Shown here piece after piece: positions 1 to 10,545 of a DNA stretch of 64,000 nt. A program made the position numbers and the translations under genes. Source of the stretch: Microstegium vimineum (Eukaryota; Streptophyta; Magnoliopsida; Poales; Poaceae); NCBI GenBank assembly GCA_022036555.1, contig CM039129.1:36300051-36364050 (forward strand). Reading direction: 5' to 3'. Numbering within the stretch: position 1 is the first letter of the stretch; each line of letters opens with the position of its first letter. The notes beneath the pieces are model-generated. The model did no database searches, was not told where the DNA came from, and saw only the letters and a list, made by a program, of their open reading frames with translations.

Positions 1-742
1 TTACCTTGCTGCGCAGCTCAAGACGGAGGTGATGCTCGATGGCGTAACAGCCCGCTTTTGGTGGGCAGACTTGCATCTGCACCAAGTGCTTTGTGCTGTT
101 GCCTTAGAAAAAGCATCCAGTCTTCAATGGTGGTCGGTGTCCAACGTTTTCAGTACTTTTTTAGTCTGACAAACGTATTTTTAGCGGCTTTGTCTTGACG
201 CTGGTGATCTTATTCTAGTGGAGTTGTCATCACGTTGATGATCTTATTCTAGTGAAGTTGACATCGCGGAGCAAGTCTATTTGTCGCGTAGGACTACTCG
301 AGCTCTTTGTTGGGATATAATTTTTCCGTCAGTTTCTTTCTTTTTAATTCTTTTGTTGTAATAATTTGACCTGATTCTACCTATGGGTAGATGAAGCCGG
401 ATAGTTTCTACCCTTTATCTAAAAAAAGGAGGTACAGGATCCCATTATTCACACCGGATCAATATGGCTTCAAACGGATGTTTTGTCTGTGCACAAATGT
501 GCTTCCTTTTAAGCAAAAGTTTCTGCAATTGCCATTTGTCTGGAAGACAGATGAAGTTCAGGTGAAACGTGTGAAAATATGTATAGAAAAAAGGTATAGA
601 ATGTTACAGGATCCAGTCGTTTTCATTTCATGAAGTAGCATATTGGACAAATTCAGTTTAGGAAGCGGCACTACCAAGCTGGTTATTTAACTTACGACAA
701 ATAAATGAGCTATCTATCTTCTAATTTAAAAATTAGCACTTA
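1..742. other. No gene recognised; possible tail of an upstream gene
   Basis: Frame 2 from the left edge stays open to a TGA near position 170, which could be the last exon of a gene lying mostly outside the window. Nothing in it matches a family I know. From about 170 to 742 the sequence is AT-rich. A short open frame at 391-633 has no coding character that I can see and is not called as a gene. Confidence 0.25.
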
Positions 743-815
743 GCCCGTCTAGCTCAGTTGGTAGAGCGCAAGGCTCTTAACCTTGTGGTCGTGGGTTCGA
801 GCCCCACGGTGGGCG
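743..815 (+). tRNA. tRNA-Lys (anticodon CTT)
   Basis: This 73-nt sequence folds as a complete nuclear tRNA. The acceptor stem GCCCGTC pairs with GGTGGGC (with G-T wobbles), the discriminator base is G, and the anticodon loop CTCTTAA places CTT (Lys) at the centre. The internal Pol III promoter is intact: A box TAGCTCAGTTGG at 750-761 and B box GGTTCGAGCCC at 794-804. CCA is not encoded, as expected for a nuclear gene. There is no intron. Confidence 0.97.
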
Positions 816-828
816 TTTAATTTTTTTT
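816..828 (+). terminator. RNA polymerase III T-run terminator of tRNA-Lys
   Basis: TTTAA followed by eight T residues (821-828) lies directly behind the tRNA, the usual Pol III stop signal. Confidence 0.85.
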
Positions 829-994
829 GTAACATTTGGATAGATTTTCGGTTTTCTATATTTTTGTAACATTTGATAGATTTTCAGCAATGCTGCACAC
901 AGGATTCGATTTGATATTTTTTTTTATCTTCCCTTCAACTCTCTCACTAGTCCAGAGATGTAGTGCGCTTTTGAGTTCAACTCCTCCAAGCAAC

Positions 995-1437
995 CAATGG
1001 CGGATGCACGTGGGGGGCTGGGGTTGGGAAAAAAGTTAATAGGTTATCTGTATTTTACTTTGAGCAATTTCGATCAATATAAAATTATCAATTTTAGCTA
1101 TATCTAGACCTGTTTAGATAAAAAAAAACTTTACAAAATTTTGATTGTAACAAAATTTTGAACTTTAGCATTTTAATTTGTTTGTATTTGGTAATTATTG
1201 TCCAACCATAGAGATTCGTCTCGAATTATAGAGAAATTGTGCAATTAGTTACTTTTTTACCTATATTTCATGTTTCATGCATTCGTCCAAACATTCGATG
1301 TGACAGAGAATCTTGTAAAGTTTTAGAATTTTGAAGCGATCTAAACAAGGGGCTATTAGTGTGCTTTGTTCAACGAGAAAAAAAATTAGTCTATGTTATT
1401 TAGCCCCCCACTTGGTCCGTTTCTGGATCCACCACTG
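995..1437. mobile_element. Non-autonomous hAT-type element (443 bp)
   Basis: The left end CAATGGCGGATGCACG and the right end, read on the other strand as CAGTGGTGGATCCAG, are imperfect terminal inverted repeats; each is followed inward by a run of G leading into GGGGGGCT. A perfect 8-bp target duplication CAAGCAAC flanks the element (987-994 and 1438-1445), the hAT signature. The interior is AT-rich without a transposase, so movement would need an enzyme supplied elsewhere. It sits in the 147-bp tandem repeat that continues to its right. Confidence 0.85.
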
Positions 1438-1456
1438 CAAGCAACGTATTAAATTT

Positions 1457-1860
1457 GAAGACGTCCAACAATGCATCAGTTTAAACAATGGGTGGCATCA
1501 AAGTCTGAAAAGCAAGATTCGAACAGATAAGGATTTTGATAACATCCACTGCAAGTTGTGCTGCAAATTTGAATTCAACTCTTACAAGAACCGTGTTCAA
1601 CTTGAAGACGTGCAATAATGCATCAATTTGGGCAATGACGTGACATCAAGGTCTGAAAGCAAGATTTCGAAAAGATAAGGATTTGATCAATTTCAATGCA
1701 TGTTGTCCAAAAAATATCTCAATTCAACTCTTACAAGAAACCTATTGATTTGAAGCTGCGCAACGATGCATCTATTTAAGCAACGATGCACTGAAAGCGA
1801 GACTCCAAACAGCGAAGGATTCGACCAGATTTCATGCAAGGTGTGCAAGAAGTTTGAATC
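1457..1860. repeat. Diverged 147-bp tandem repeat, about three copies
   Basis: Units begin at 1457, 1604 and 1752, each opening with GAAGACGTCCAACAATGCAT or a close variant and containing AAGCAAGATTCGAA, AGATAAGGATT and TTCAACTCTTACAAG variants. The third unit is shortened and most diverged. The bases left of the hAT element (TTGAGTTCAACTCCTCCAAG) look like the end of a further unit, so the element landed inside the array. No coding function is seen. Confidence 0.75.
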
Positions 1861-2145
1861 AAGTTAGTTAGTTGAAGAGACAGACACGTTTTAAGAAGAG
1901 AGGTGGCGTCTCTGTTCTTGGAAGCAAAGTACAGATAAGGTTTGAACCAGCAGAGGGTTGAATCCGGTTCTATTTGCACAAGAATTTAAATCCCAATTGA
2001 AATAGTGGACTAAACCAAACTTTGCAAGTTGCTGCTATAAAAGTATATTGTGCTACAAAAGTCAAAACTTCCCAGCAAAGAATTGTACGTTTCATGGCAT
2101 GCCGTTTTCTTGCAGGCTTGCAGCAGAACCACAGCCTTTATCTTA

Positions 2146-2272
2146 GGGGTTGTTTGGTTACAGCCCTCTAAACTTTGGTGATTTTAGGCCCTAAACTACC
2201 AAACACCTCTCCTAAAGTGCCCCCTAAACTTTTGTTGATGCACTAAACTTTAGGGGTAAACCAAACAACCCC
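2146..2272. mobile_element. Tourist-like (PIF/Harbinger) MITE, 127 bp
   Basis: Ends GGGGTTGTTTGGTT and AACCAAACAACCCC are perfect inverted repeats, flanked by TTA at 2143-2145 and 2273-2275, the usual 3-bp target of PIF/Harbinger elements. The interior is rich in CCTAAACT and AGTTTAGG stretches that can fold back. It lies about 270 bp upstream of the metallothionein start and so in its distal promoter. Confidence 0.85.
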
Positions 2273-2410
2273 TTACTCTAAATCTGAAAACGGCAACACA
2301 CAAAAATCTGTCAGGGTTTGGAGTCCTGAAATCCTTCATGACTATTTCCAGCAACCAGTAAAAGCTTGACACGTCTGCAGTTACTTGGTTACCTTCTCAA
2401 TCTGAAGCCC

Positions 2411-2418
2411 TATAAATA
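2411..2418 (+). promoter_or_regulatory. TATA box of the metallothionein gene
   Basis: TATAAATA lies 127 bp upstream of the start codon, in the sequence CCCTATAAATAGCAG, leaving room for a 5' leader of roughly 100 bases. Confidence 0.75.
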
Positions 2419-2544
2419 GCAGGGACATCTGTGCTCTTCTTGGCAAACTTCTCTCTGCTTATCAACTCAAGCTTCCCGTCTCTGCCTGCATAGTAGTTCT
2501 TGACAGTGGTTCTTGAGGTTGCAGGAGACCTAGAAGTTCAGAAG

Positions 2545-2935
2545 ATGTCTTGCGGTGGGAGCTGCAACTGCGGTTCGAGCTGCGGCTGCGGCAGCGGATG
2601 CGGGTATGTTTCTGCAACCATTAATCAATGATCCTGAATATTCAGCCGATCTGAACTGAGATAAGCTGTTCAGAGATAGCATCTGGTTCGTTTGACTGAT
2701 TTGAGCATGTTTTCATGATACACAAACATACGAGCAAATGTTTCTGATGCTTCAATTTTGCCGGACGCAGAAAGATGTACCCTGACTTGGCCGAGAAGAG
2801 CGCCGCCGCCGCCGCCCCGGCCACGGTCCTCGTCGTTGCACCTGAGAAGGGGTATGCATTAGTTCTCACCATGCGCCAGGATTCAACACGGATGCCCAAG
2901 CTCAAAGCCTGAACTTGTCTATCTCAATTTCTATG

Positions 2936-2968
<33 letters not shown>

Positions 2969-3096
2969 CCCCCCCCCCCCCCCCCCCCCCCTCTTTCTTT
3001 GGCAGGCACCTCGAGGCCGGGCTCCAGGAGTCCGGCGAGGCCGGCCATGGCTGCAGCTGCGGCTCCGGGTGCAAGTGCAACCCTTGCAACTGCTGA
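2545..3096 (+). CDS. Type 1 metallothionein-like protein, three exons, 76 aa
   Basis: Exons are 2545-2603, 2771-2851 and 3006-3096, each intron with GT/AG ends; the joined frame is 231 nt. Metallothioneins are small cytosolic proteins whose cysteine thiolates bind Cu, Zn or Cd and buffer metals and reactive oxygen. The N-terminal domain starts MSCGGSCNCGSSCGC and the C-terminal domain ends GCSCGSGCKCNPCNC; both are built of CxC pairs. The cysteine-free linker contains KMYPDL and VAPEKGH, typical of the grass type 1 subgroup. The Ala-rich run in the linker comes from a GCC repeat. A TATA box lies 127 bp upstream, and TAAATAAGG near 3192 may help poly(A) addition. Intron 2 contains a long CT and C tract. 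Confidence 0.93.
2943..2991 (+). repeat. CT microsatellite followed by a 24-C run, metallothionein intron 2
   Basis: About 13 CT units run into 24 consecutive C residues at 2968-2991, ending 14 bases before the exon 3 acceptor, so the tract doubles as the polypyrimidine tract. Such a run is prone to slippage and its length may be wrong in the assembly. Confidence 0.9.
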
Positions 3097-3560
3097 TGAA
3101 GAAAAGGTGACTTGCGTTGGCGTTGCGTGCATGCTCGTCATGACGTCATCGTCAGTTCGTTATCCTGTATGTGTACGTGTGACCGTGTGAGCTAAATAAG
3201 GAACTTTATTTATATCCAGTGTTTGTTCGGGAATCATGTGCCTACCAAGCTCTTGTTCACCCAATCTATTATCTGTGTGTGTTCTATGCTGTAACAGTGT
3301 GCTGTTGGAGCCTTGGAGGAATATATCTCATTAACGTGGTTTGCTCGTGCATCTTCACCATCTTTTTTTTTCCTTTTCATTTTACAAGTAATTTGATGAC
3401 AGCTAAGACTACTAGATCACTTGAATTTGTTTAAGTAATATTACAAGAATAGCCGGATAATATTTTTTTTATGAGAGAAAGCCATATGAATTTTGCTGTA
3501 AAGCGATTCCTCACAAATGTCTACCAAAATCATCCAGAATAGCCCTGAAATCACATAAAG
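3097..3560. other. Metallothionein 3' region; no further gene seen
   Basis: This stretch holds the metallothionein trailer and a T-rich spacer up to the TIM9 promoter. I see no open frame with coding character, no RNA gene and no convincing repeat. Confidence 0.5.
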
Positions 3561-3619
3561 TTGGGCTACTTATCTACCACTGGCCTTCACATGTGAGGCC
3601 CATAACGGCCCGGCCCAAT
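3561..3619. promoter_or_regulatory. Cluster of site II (TCP-type) motifs upstream of TIM9
   Basis: TTGGGCT (3561), GGCCCATAA (3597) and GGCCCAAT (3612) are the TGGGC/GGCCCA motifs often found in promoters of plant nuclear genes for mitochondrial and ribosomal proteins. They lie 170-230 bp upstream of the TIM9 start, fitting a housekeeping TATA-less promoter. Function is inferred from motif and position only. Confidence 0.5.
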
Positions 3620-3788
3620 CTGCAACTCCAGCACACGTACCAGGTCATCGATTTAATTATTTGCAACAAGTAAAAAGAAGAAAATAGAGAGGAATTTGGG
3701 TCTCGTCTCCGCTCCCCCTTTCCTCTCCGAGGCTCCAAAACCTAGCGTTCTTGTTCCCCGGGCGGCGGCGGCGGCGGCGGCGGCGGCC

Positions 3789-6524
3789 ATGGACAAGAGT
3801 ATGCTGGGCGATCTGGACAACCTCCCCGAGGAGGACAAGATGCGCATGGCCGCCATGGTCGATCAGCTCCAGATCCGCGACAGGTTCGGGCCATACCAAC
3901 ACATCCTTGATATTTGACCGGTTTGCTTGGCGCCTCTATTTTTAAGTATTCTTTAGAGGCGCCTAATTGTGATCGTGTGGGCCTGTTGCTCCGACGAGCT
4001 AGATTTCGAAGCCTGAAATGGGGTTTGGGGAAAGCTGTCAAAAATTGAAGTGATTGACGCAGGCGCGCAGTGCACTGATGCGGCACATTGTAATAGAAGC
4101 GTTTTAACTGTAGGTGTCCACTAGATTTATGTGATTTTGCACCTTGTACGTCTTTACTGAGTTCTTTCGTTGATTGAAATTTAAGCGTGATTTCCAGACT
4201 TTTGGCTCCATATGAGAAGCTGCTCATTTAGTTTAGTTTGTCTGAGTGTAATGAGATCAGCAAAGGAATTGAACGATCATGGTTGGGAAATGGTTCTTAG
4301 CTAGTCCTATAAGCGCTCTAGTTAGATTCAGGAATCACAAGGTGCAGAACTATCAGGTGTTGATGCCAAGAATTTCTAGGCTTGAAAAAATCGTCTGCTC
4401 ACTAACCATAGCAACTCTGGTGGTAACCAAGGATTCTATGGGGCTGTTTGGCATGGCTCCAACTCCAGACAGAGCGGCTCCACTCCAGAAATCCAGGTGG
4501 AGCTAGCTCTGAATGAAGTTGGAGTTTCTGTGGGGGGTGTTTGGCTAGAAGTGACTTCCGGCTCCAGAATGGTGTTTTATCTGTGTGGACTGCCCAATTT
4601 ACCCATAGTTGATACGAGTGTACTACAATAATACATATACAGCAACTAAACAAGCATGTAAATTAAAAAACCAACATATTACAAGATAATCCAAACAAAT
4701 AATTCAAAGATAATCCGAACAATCCATCCATTGGCATGCTCACATATGAAATTGTGAAGAACCATGGTAGCAGCTATGAAATGAGGTCTTCACGGCACGG
4801 AGCAGTTCGTCAGGCGCCGGACGTCGTTGAGGAAGGCTCTGTACTTCTCCTCTAGGCTCTAGGGTTAGGGTTAGGGGATGGAGGAGTACGGGAAGGAGTG
4901 GGGGAAGAAGATGTGGCCGGCGACATGAGCTCGGCGAGTCAGGGCCCGGCGGCCAACGGCGGGGTGAGGGGCGACGACGGCTCTGTCGCGGAGAGGAAGG
5001 CCCGTGTCCGGTCTTCTCACGCGTCGGGGGACAGGGAAGAAGGGGGCGCGGCGGCGCCCGGCGAGTTGAGCTCGGCGAGGGAGCTAGGCTCCGCCAGGCC
5101 GGCAGGGTGAGGGGCGGCGCCGTCGTGGGGTGAGGGGTGGCGCTAGGGGAGCGGACGGTGTCGGGGTGAGGGGGCGTCGCAGGGGGGAGGGAAGAAGGGG
5201 GGAGGGGGGCAGCACCGCCCGGCGAGGTGGGCTCGGCGAGGGCACGAGGCCGGTAGGTGTCGGGACTCGGGGCGAAGGCGTCGCGGGGTGAGGGGAGACG
5301 GGGGAACGCGTCGCGGGGGTGAGGGACTTCACGGGGGAGGCGTCTCGGGTGAAAAACAGAAGGATACCGTTTCAGATTGTGTAACCGATGGTAGTTGCGG
5401 GTAATTTCTTCAAAACTCCATGTCTACGTCTATTTTGGAGGGTTCTGGAGTTGCAAAAGAGGTGCTCCAAAAAAATGAACTAGAGCTCCAAAAACTCCAT
5501 GGAGTTGGCTGCTCTGGAGTTGGGGCGTTTGGCTAGCTCTATACTGGAGTTTTCTGGAGTTTGGCTCTGGAGCCATGCCAAACACCCCCTATGTGCCAAA
5601 TTGATAGTTTTGATGCTTGTCTGCATCTATTTTGTTGTTTGTGATGTCTGGTTTGTAGGTTCTAGGTAGAGCTATTTGTATGTTAACTTCTGCCACATTG
5701 GATTTGTTGATCAGTGGTTCTTAGGCTTCTCATTTTCTGTTTCACAATTGTTACATTCAAATTGCACATTGGTTAATTCTAGTCTACAGCATTTTAGATA
5801 CATGGAAAGGGATAACTCTAGTTCAAGGTGATGATGCTGGAGCCAGAAATGCAAGTGTTGTTGTTAACTTGTTATCCTGTTGCTTCAGGCTTGGGCTAGA
5901 ATTCACAGCATGAATGAAGATATTTGAAAGTGTGGAGAAACAAGGATGTAATTATGGAACAGAATAAATATTTCCCACTTGAATCAGTGAATGATCCTTG
6001 AATCTTTGATTGTAGAAAATACTTAAACGCTTGACTTAATTGTAAGTGGTGTTTCCTCATAAATTTGATGTTTACCTTTGTCAAACTCAAAACTCCTGCA
6101 GATACTGTAATACTTAAACTTAATTTCAAGTGGTATTTCCTCATAAATTTGGTCTGTCTTTCCTTCTTGTCAACTCAAAACTCATGCAAATACTGCAATA
6201 CTTAACATAATTTCAAACGGGGTCTCCTTGTAAATATAATTTTACCTTTTTGTCTAGCAATTATTAAAAGCTCCTGCAAATGCCTCGTAACTCATCGATT
6301 CTTCACTCATTTCACACCTTTTCCCTATCATTTTGCAGTCTAAGAATGTATAATTCCCTGGTGGAGAGGTGCTTCACAGACTGCGTGGACACATTCCGCG
6401 CAAGACCCTGGACAAGCAAGAGGAGTCATGTGTCCGCCGCTGCGCCGAGAAGTTCCTGAAGCACTCCATGAGGGTTGGTATGAGATTCGCTGAGCTTAAC
6501 CAGGGCGTGGCCACACCTGACTAA
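3789..6524 (+). pseudogene. TIM9: TIM9, mitochondrial small Tim chaperone, with a one-base deletion in exon 2
   Basis: Exon 1 (3789-3883) starts MDKSMLGDLDNLPEEDKMRM; exon 2 (6339-6524) carries the twin CX3C motifs CFTDC and CVRRC and ends NQGVATPD. Tim9 pairs with Tim10 as a hexameric chaperone in the mitochondrial intermembrane space, passing membrane proteins to the TIM22 complex. The exons total 281 nt, one short of the 282 needed for the usual 93 residues. The missing base is near 6397-6402, where CGC-GCA replaces the expected CGC-CGC-AAG. As given, the frame runs into TGA at 6457-6459 and loses the second CX3C. The rest of the exon is perfectly conserved in the expected frame, so a base-call error or a very recent mutation is likelier than an old pseudogene. 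The 2.45-kb intron holds a TIR element, and a CGG repeat (about 3760-3788) abuts the start codon. Confidence 0.88.
4440..5589. mobile_element. TIR element with GC-rich cargo in the TIM9 intron (1150 bp)
   Basis: The left end GGGGCTGTTTGGCATGGCTC and the right end, GGGGGTGTTTGGCATGGCTC on the other strand, are inverted repeats that continue imperfectly for roughly 120 bp, including a second internal GTTTGGCTAG block near each side. TAT flanks both sides (4437-4439, 5590-5592), consistent with a PIF/Harbinger-like 3-bp target. Between the AT-rich arms lies about 480 bp of very GC-rich sequence (4850-5340) with GGGGTGAGGGG repeats, unlike either arm. No transposase is present. The cargo could be a captured gene fragment (Pack-type) or simple GC-rich expansion; its short open frames are not convincing genes. 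Confidence 0.65.
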
Positions 6525-8162
6525 TTGTGAGGGTTTCATTGCCCCTGCCAAGTATCTAACCTGGGGATTTTGTCAGCGCCAATTTGTAGTCCTAAAAGTA
6601 TGTTAGCACTTTCTGAGATTTGTGGCCAAGTTAGGTTGATCTTATATCAAACTGAATAAAATCACCTTGAATCATTGTATCCATGGGTACATGCTGCGTA
6701 TTGTTGTTAATTCTGTATCCATCGAATCGATTGCCTGCTGAGAAGTGTTTGTTCCATACTCAAGGCAGCAGTTTTTTTATGAGCGACATGAAGTGCATGC
6801 TATTGCTGCTATGCTCAGATATTCTTTGTAGTGTACTCCAGTAGACATCATGTTACAAGATCTGTAAAGGCACCTTTCTTCATGCCGTCTCTTGAGACAT
6901 CTGCTTTCTTTTGACAGCAAAGGATGCAGGACCATTTCACATGATGCACTTTTTTCTTTTCTTGAAACAAATGAACTGATGCACTTGGACTTGGAATTTA
7001 AGAAACCCAAAAGGGAGCTGGATCCAGCTTCCAGCACATGTGTCTACACCAGATTGCGGTCCGGGATGGCACTGTTTTGACTGTCGGATCACGCTGTCCA
7101 TGGCTTTGGATCAAGCAGCTGGCGGTTGAAGATGGTTGGGGGAGTTTCCACCATGATCAGCTTGGCATTTCGTGGTTTGGAGCTTGTCCATGGGCAATGT
7201 GGGCAGGTTGGCCCTAGGCCACACTGTGCCCACCACCTGCTGCGTTGCGTTCTCCAAGTTGGGTTGGCGTGTTGTTGTTTTCTCATGTGGGGAATGGGGA
7301 CAGAGGCTTTGGCGTGGTTCCATAGAGAAGCAGCGAAGGTGCAGGACGGCAGATCGGGCAGCATGGCATGTCGGTGCTGTAGCCTAACCTGCTGAAGCCG
7401 CACGGTGCCGATGCGTCAGCCGTCAGTACTTAGTACCTGGGGCCAGCATCATGTACGTCGTCATGATGTGTACAACGAGCAGCATCTTGAACTCTCTTGG
7501 CTCTTTGATTGATCACTAGTGTTGGCATAAAAAATCAGAGACTGTCATAAACTAGAAGAATCTCATTCCCCATTGCCATGGCTGTAAAGCAATACAGCTC
7601 ATCTTGAAGCAATGATAGGAGTAGGAGTTCAGTTCAGTTCAGTGCGGACGATGATGCTCCCCAACAAAATTCAGCTCTGATGATGATGATAAGATTTGTT
7701 GTTCGTAACCAGGGAGAAGCAACTAGGTGGATCCTTTATCGCGATCTACCGAAGACATAATGAAATCCGGCCATGAACTGAATTTTGACACATTTTGTAT
7801 GACGAAGCAGCATGAAAACTAAGCACACTCATTATCTCTGTAACTGGAACGCCAAGCCAAGGATCAGCTAGCTTGTGACTCCACTCTGAGTCTGAAGAGA
7901 GAAATGCTAACTATTACTTTACTGTGTTTCCTATCAGCATCTTAGTAGGGGTGAATTTTCCATGGCATCTTGTAATGCTAATGAACAATCTCACACGAGA
8001 GAACCAAGGAATTGCACAACAAACATAATACACCGATCTCAATCCAAAAAAGAAACTGTCACATTCAGAAACCAATGCACACACCGCAAGTAATAATAAA
8101 CAAAAAGAAAAACAAAGCATCCTATTCACAGTTCGTCACAACAAGCCGGTACCGAAATCATC
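6525..8162. other. TIM9 3' region and convergent spacer; no gene seen
   Basis: The TIM9 trailer is followed by about 1.5 kb without supported features. Opposing open frames around 7089-7403 overlap on both strands, with no homology I recognise, and are not called. The last 250 bases are the likely 3' trailer of the minus-strand gene at 8163. Confidence 0.5.
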
Positions 8163-8915
8163 TCAATGCACGACGCCCACCTGAACGGCGGCGGCGACAT
8201 CGATGCTCCTCTGTCCAGGGAGAGCGAGCATGGCAGTATGGTCAAGGAAGTCCTTGAGCCTAGCGACAGCCTCAACGACAGCCCGAAGCTCATCAGCGCG
8301 CGCGAACCCGCGGGCGCCAGCGGAGCGGACGGCGTAGACGTAGAAGGTGACGCAACCCTTGCGGAACTTGAATCGCGCCATCTCTGGTCTCCCGGGGGCC
8401 GCGCGGATGAGGCGGCGACCGACGTCGCCGAGCGGGACGACGCCCGGCCACGACGCGTCCGCGGCGGCCTTCATGGCGGACGACTCGAAGACGAACACGG
8501 CCGCCTTGGAGTTCTTGGTTCCCAGGCCGAGTGTGAGCGTGTGCCACGCGTGGTGCGCTAGGATCGCGAAGTTTGTCGGGATGTAGGCCGTCGTCGTCGG
8601 CGCGAACGACAGCAGCGCGTCTGCGGTGGTGGGGCCGGAGGTGGGGGATGGGGAAGGCGGCGTGGCGCGGAGGAGGTGCGGGAGCTCGAGTGGCGACGCG
8701 CGGCGCACGGTGAGTGCTCGCGTGACGAGCTGCGCGCCGAACCGGAGGCCCTTCACGTCCCCGCATGGAGCGAAGTGCGCGTCCAGTGTACCTGGTGTGG
8801 CTGTGGCCGCGCTGGCCTTGGGCTTCTTCTTGGACGACGCTGTTGCTCCGGCGCCGTCGTGGCTGCTCTTCGACTTGGACCTCGACTTGCTCTTGGACGC
8901 CTTCGGCTCCGCCAT
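8163..8915 (-). CDS. Uncharacterised plant protein with Lys/Ser-rich N-terminus, 250 aa
   Basis: This is an intronless, strongly GC-rich frame. The start at 8915 (MAEPKASKSKSRSKSKSS) is chosen because the frame upstream of it is low-complexity leader-like sequence and homologous character begins soon after. Residues 1-50 are a basic Lys/Ser tract that could act as a nuclear signal. The rest is compact: it includes GLRFGAQLVTRALTV, AILAHHAWHTLTLGLGTKNS, FKFRKGCVTFYVYAV and LKDFLDHTAMLALPGQRSID. From memory this resembles a conserved land-plant family sometimes labelled 'WNK-related', but it has no kinase motifs, no glycine loop and no HRD or DFG. Function unknown. The mRNA leader probably contains the GAGAGAG and GCGCGCGC stretch at 9108-9131. 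Confidence 0.75.
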   Translation of the reverse strand: MAEPKASKSKSRSKSKSSHDGAGATASSKKKPKASAATATPGTLDAHFAPCGDVKGLRFGAQLVTRALTVRRASPLELPHLLRATPPSPSPTSGPTTADALLSFAPTTTAYIPTNFAILAHHAWHTLTLGLGTKNSKAAVFVFESSAMKAAADASWPGVVPLGDVGRRLIRAAPGRPEMARFKFRKGCVTFYVYAVRSAGARGFARADELRAVVEAVARLKDFLDHTAMLALPGQRSIDVAAAVQVGVVH

Positions 8916-10545
8916 TGTCGACAGTGGCTGGTTACCTTCTGGGTGGCTGGCTGGTTGCCCTGTCGACTGCTCTGTTGCGGTGGGAGGGACAGAGGGAGAA
9001 GAGGTGGCTCGGAGGGAGTCTGAGCTTGAAGGCGTCAAGAAGACAGCAATAGGTAGAGGGAACAGGGCAGCTGGAAGAAGGTGGGGTTGGTTAGAGCAGT
9101 TAAGGGAGACAGAGAGAGAGCGCGCGCGCAATGTTGCTTGCTCACTTCTTTTCCATATTTTTATCCTTCATTTTTTCTATGAACACACAGTATTGTACAG
9201 TAACTTGTAGCATTTCATATAGTCATTTTATTACTACTACTTTGGCCAACTTGGCCTTCGTGTAATGTATTGTCCTTGTCGCCTAGTATTTTGGAGGAAT
9301 CACAATGAGTGTGCAGGGAAAAAAAGGTCACTGAAGATTCCCAGCTTCAGGACAGACATCACCTTTCATTTTTCTTCCTCCTCCCATCTCTGAAGACTTG
9401 TTCCTTCCTGTTGCAGTATGCCCTACGACTACTGTACTGTACATTGGTTTGGTTGATGGGTTCTGAAATTTCCTTGTCGCTGCTGTACCAGTATCTGCCT
9501 ACAGCTTCCGAGTACCCCAGCCAGTCTGATGCCTGTAGCAGTGTAGCCTCACACAGTCACATGACTCGGCTTCACTAATCATTACTAAACAACTCAAATT
9601 AATCTGATGGATGATCACAACCTGATTTCTGCAGGCTGTGACTGTGAACTGATCTGGGGCATGCAGTTGCAGATTTGGAGGAGCAATACCACTGCAGCCA
9701 GATAAAAATGAATTGTGATCCTTTTCCCTGAAAGAATCGAGTTGCATGCAGCAGGAGAAGATCGATCGAGCTGGAGCTGGTATGGTAATCAAGCAGAGCA
9801 GCATTGTCTGTCTGAATAAAATAGATAATACAGCACGCTCCTGGCTGCCTAGCGCTAATCAGTGCCGCCTCATGTGCAGCAGGGCCTGTGCCATGTGCCG
9901 CTGCTGCCCTTCCCTTCCGCTGTTGTGCCTTGATGGCGTCGTCATGTGACGAGCTAGCGCATCCCCGTGCCCATAACGCATTTATCTTATGCATGGAGAT
10001 GACAGCCGTGTGGTGTCACATCACATCACATCATGGTTCTGTTGATGATCAGTTGCATTGCAGTTATAGCAGATGGTGGCCCGCTTGTTAGCAGTTTTTA
10101 TTGCTGTAGATGTTCCAAAGTTCAGACTGAGCGCGTTCGGTTCTTGACAGCAGAAAATTAACCCTGGCCTAAGTATGTAAACTGTAAAGGCAGTGCGTAC
10201 TACTCTGGTAGGGTAGGCTACAGCTGCCTTTTCGCAGTAGCGGCAACAACTTAACACAGCAAAGCCGGTAGCATTAGGGAAGGTAGAGCTGCGTTCCTAT
10301 TGAATCGAATTTAGTTGATCCTCTATATAATAGGAATAGGATAGGCATTGAGAGTTGACGTCTATGGTTTTGTTTTTGTTGTTGTTGAGAAGAAACCGTT
10401 ATGAAACCACAAGATTCTAATGGGCCAATTTGTTGGTTATTCAGTGCACTCAAGATGGATCGCCACGGGCCACGGATACCTGTCGACCAGAGCAAATCTG
10501 TCCTGTCCTGACAGCCTTGCCTAAGCCCACCAGCCTAAGACCGGC
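8916..10545. other. Promoter side of the 8163-8915 gene and intergenic DNA
   Basis: About 1.6 kb with no recognised gene. Short open frames at 9499-9994 and 9746-10091 lie on both strands across the same bases and lack family signals. The sequence just before 10546 marks the left limit of the duplicated 1.4-kb flank. Confidence 0.5.

Noticed and set aside
4860..4880. Telomere-like TAGGGTTAGGGTTAGGGG
   Set aside because: Only two to three units, too short for an interstitial telomere; part of the G-rich cargo.
4850..5340. GC-rich frames in the TIM9 intron element
   Set aside because: Pro/Arg low-complexity products from G-rich repeats; no start context or conservation visible.
7089..7403. 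104-codon minus-strand frame with competing plus-strand frames
   Set aside because: No recognisable domain, composition follows strand-independent GC bias.
8166..9210. Long plus-strand frames opposite the 250-aa gene
   Set aside because: Shadows of a GC-rich coding region; the minus frame has the conserved protein.
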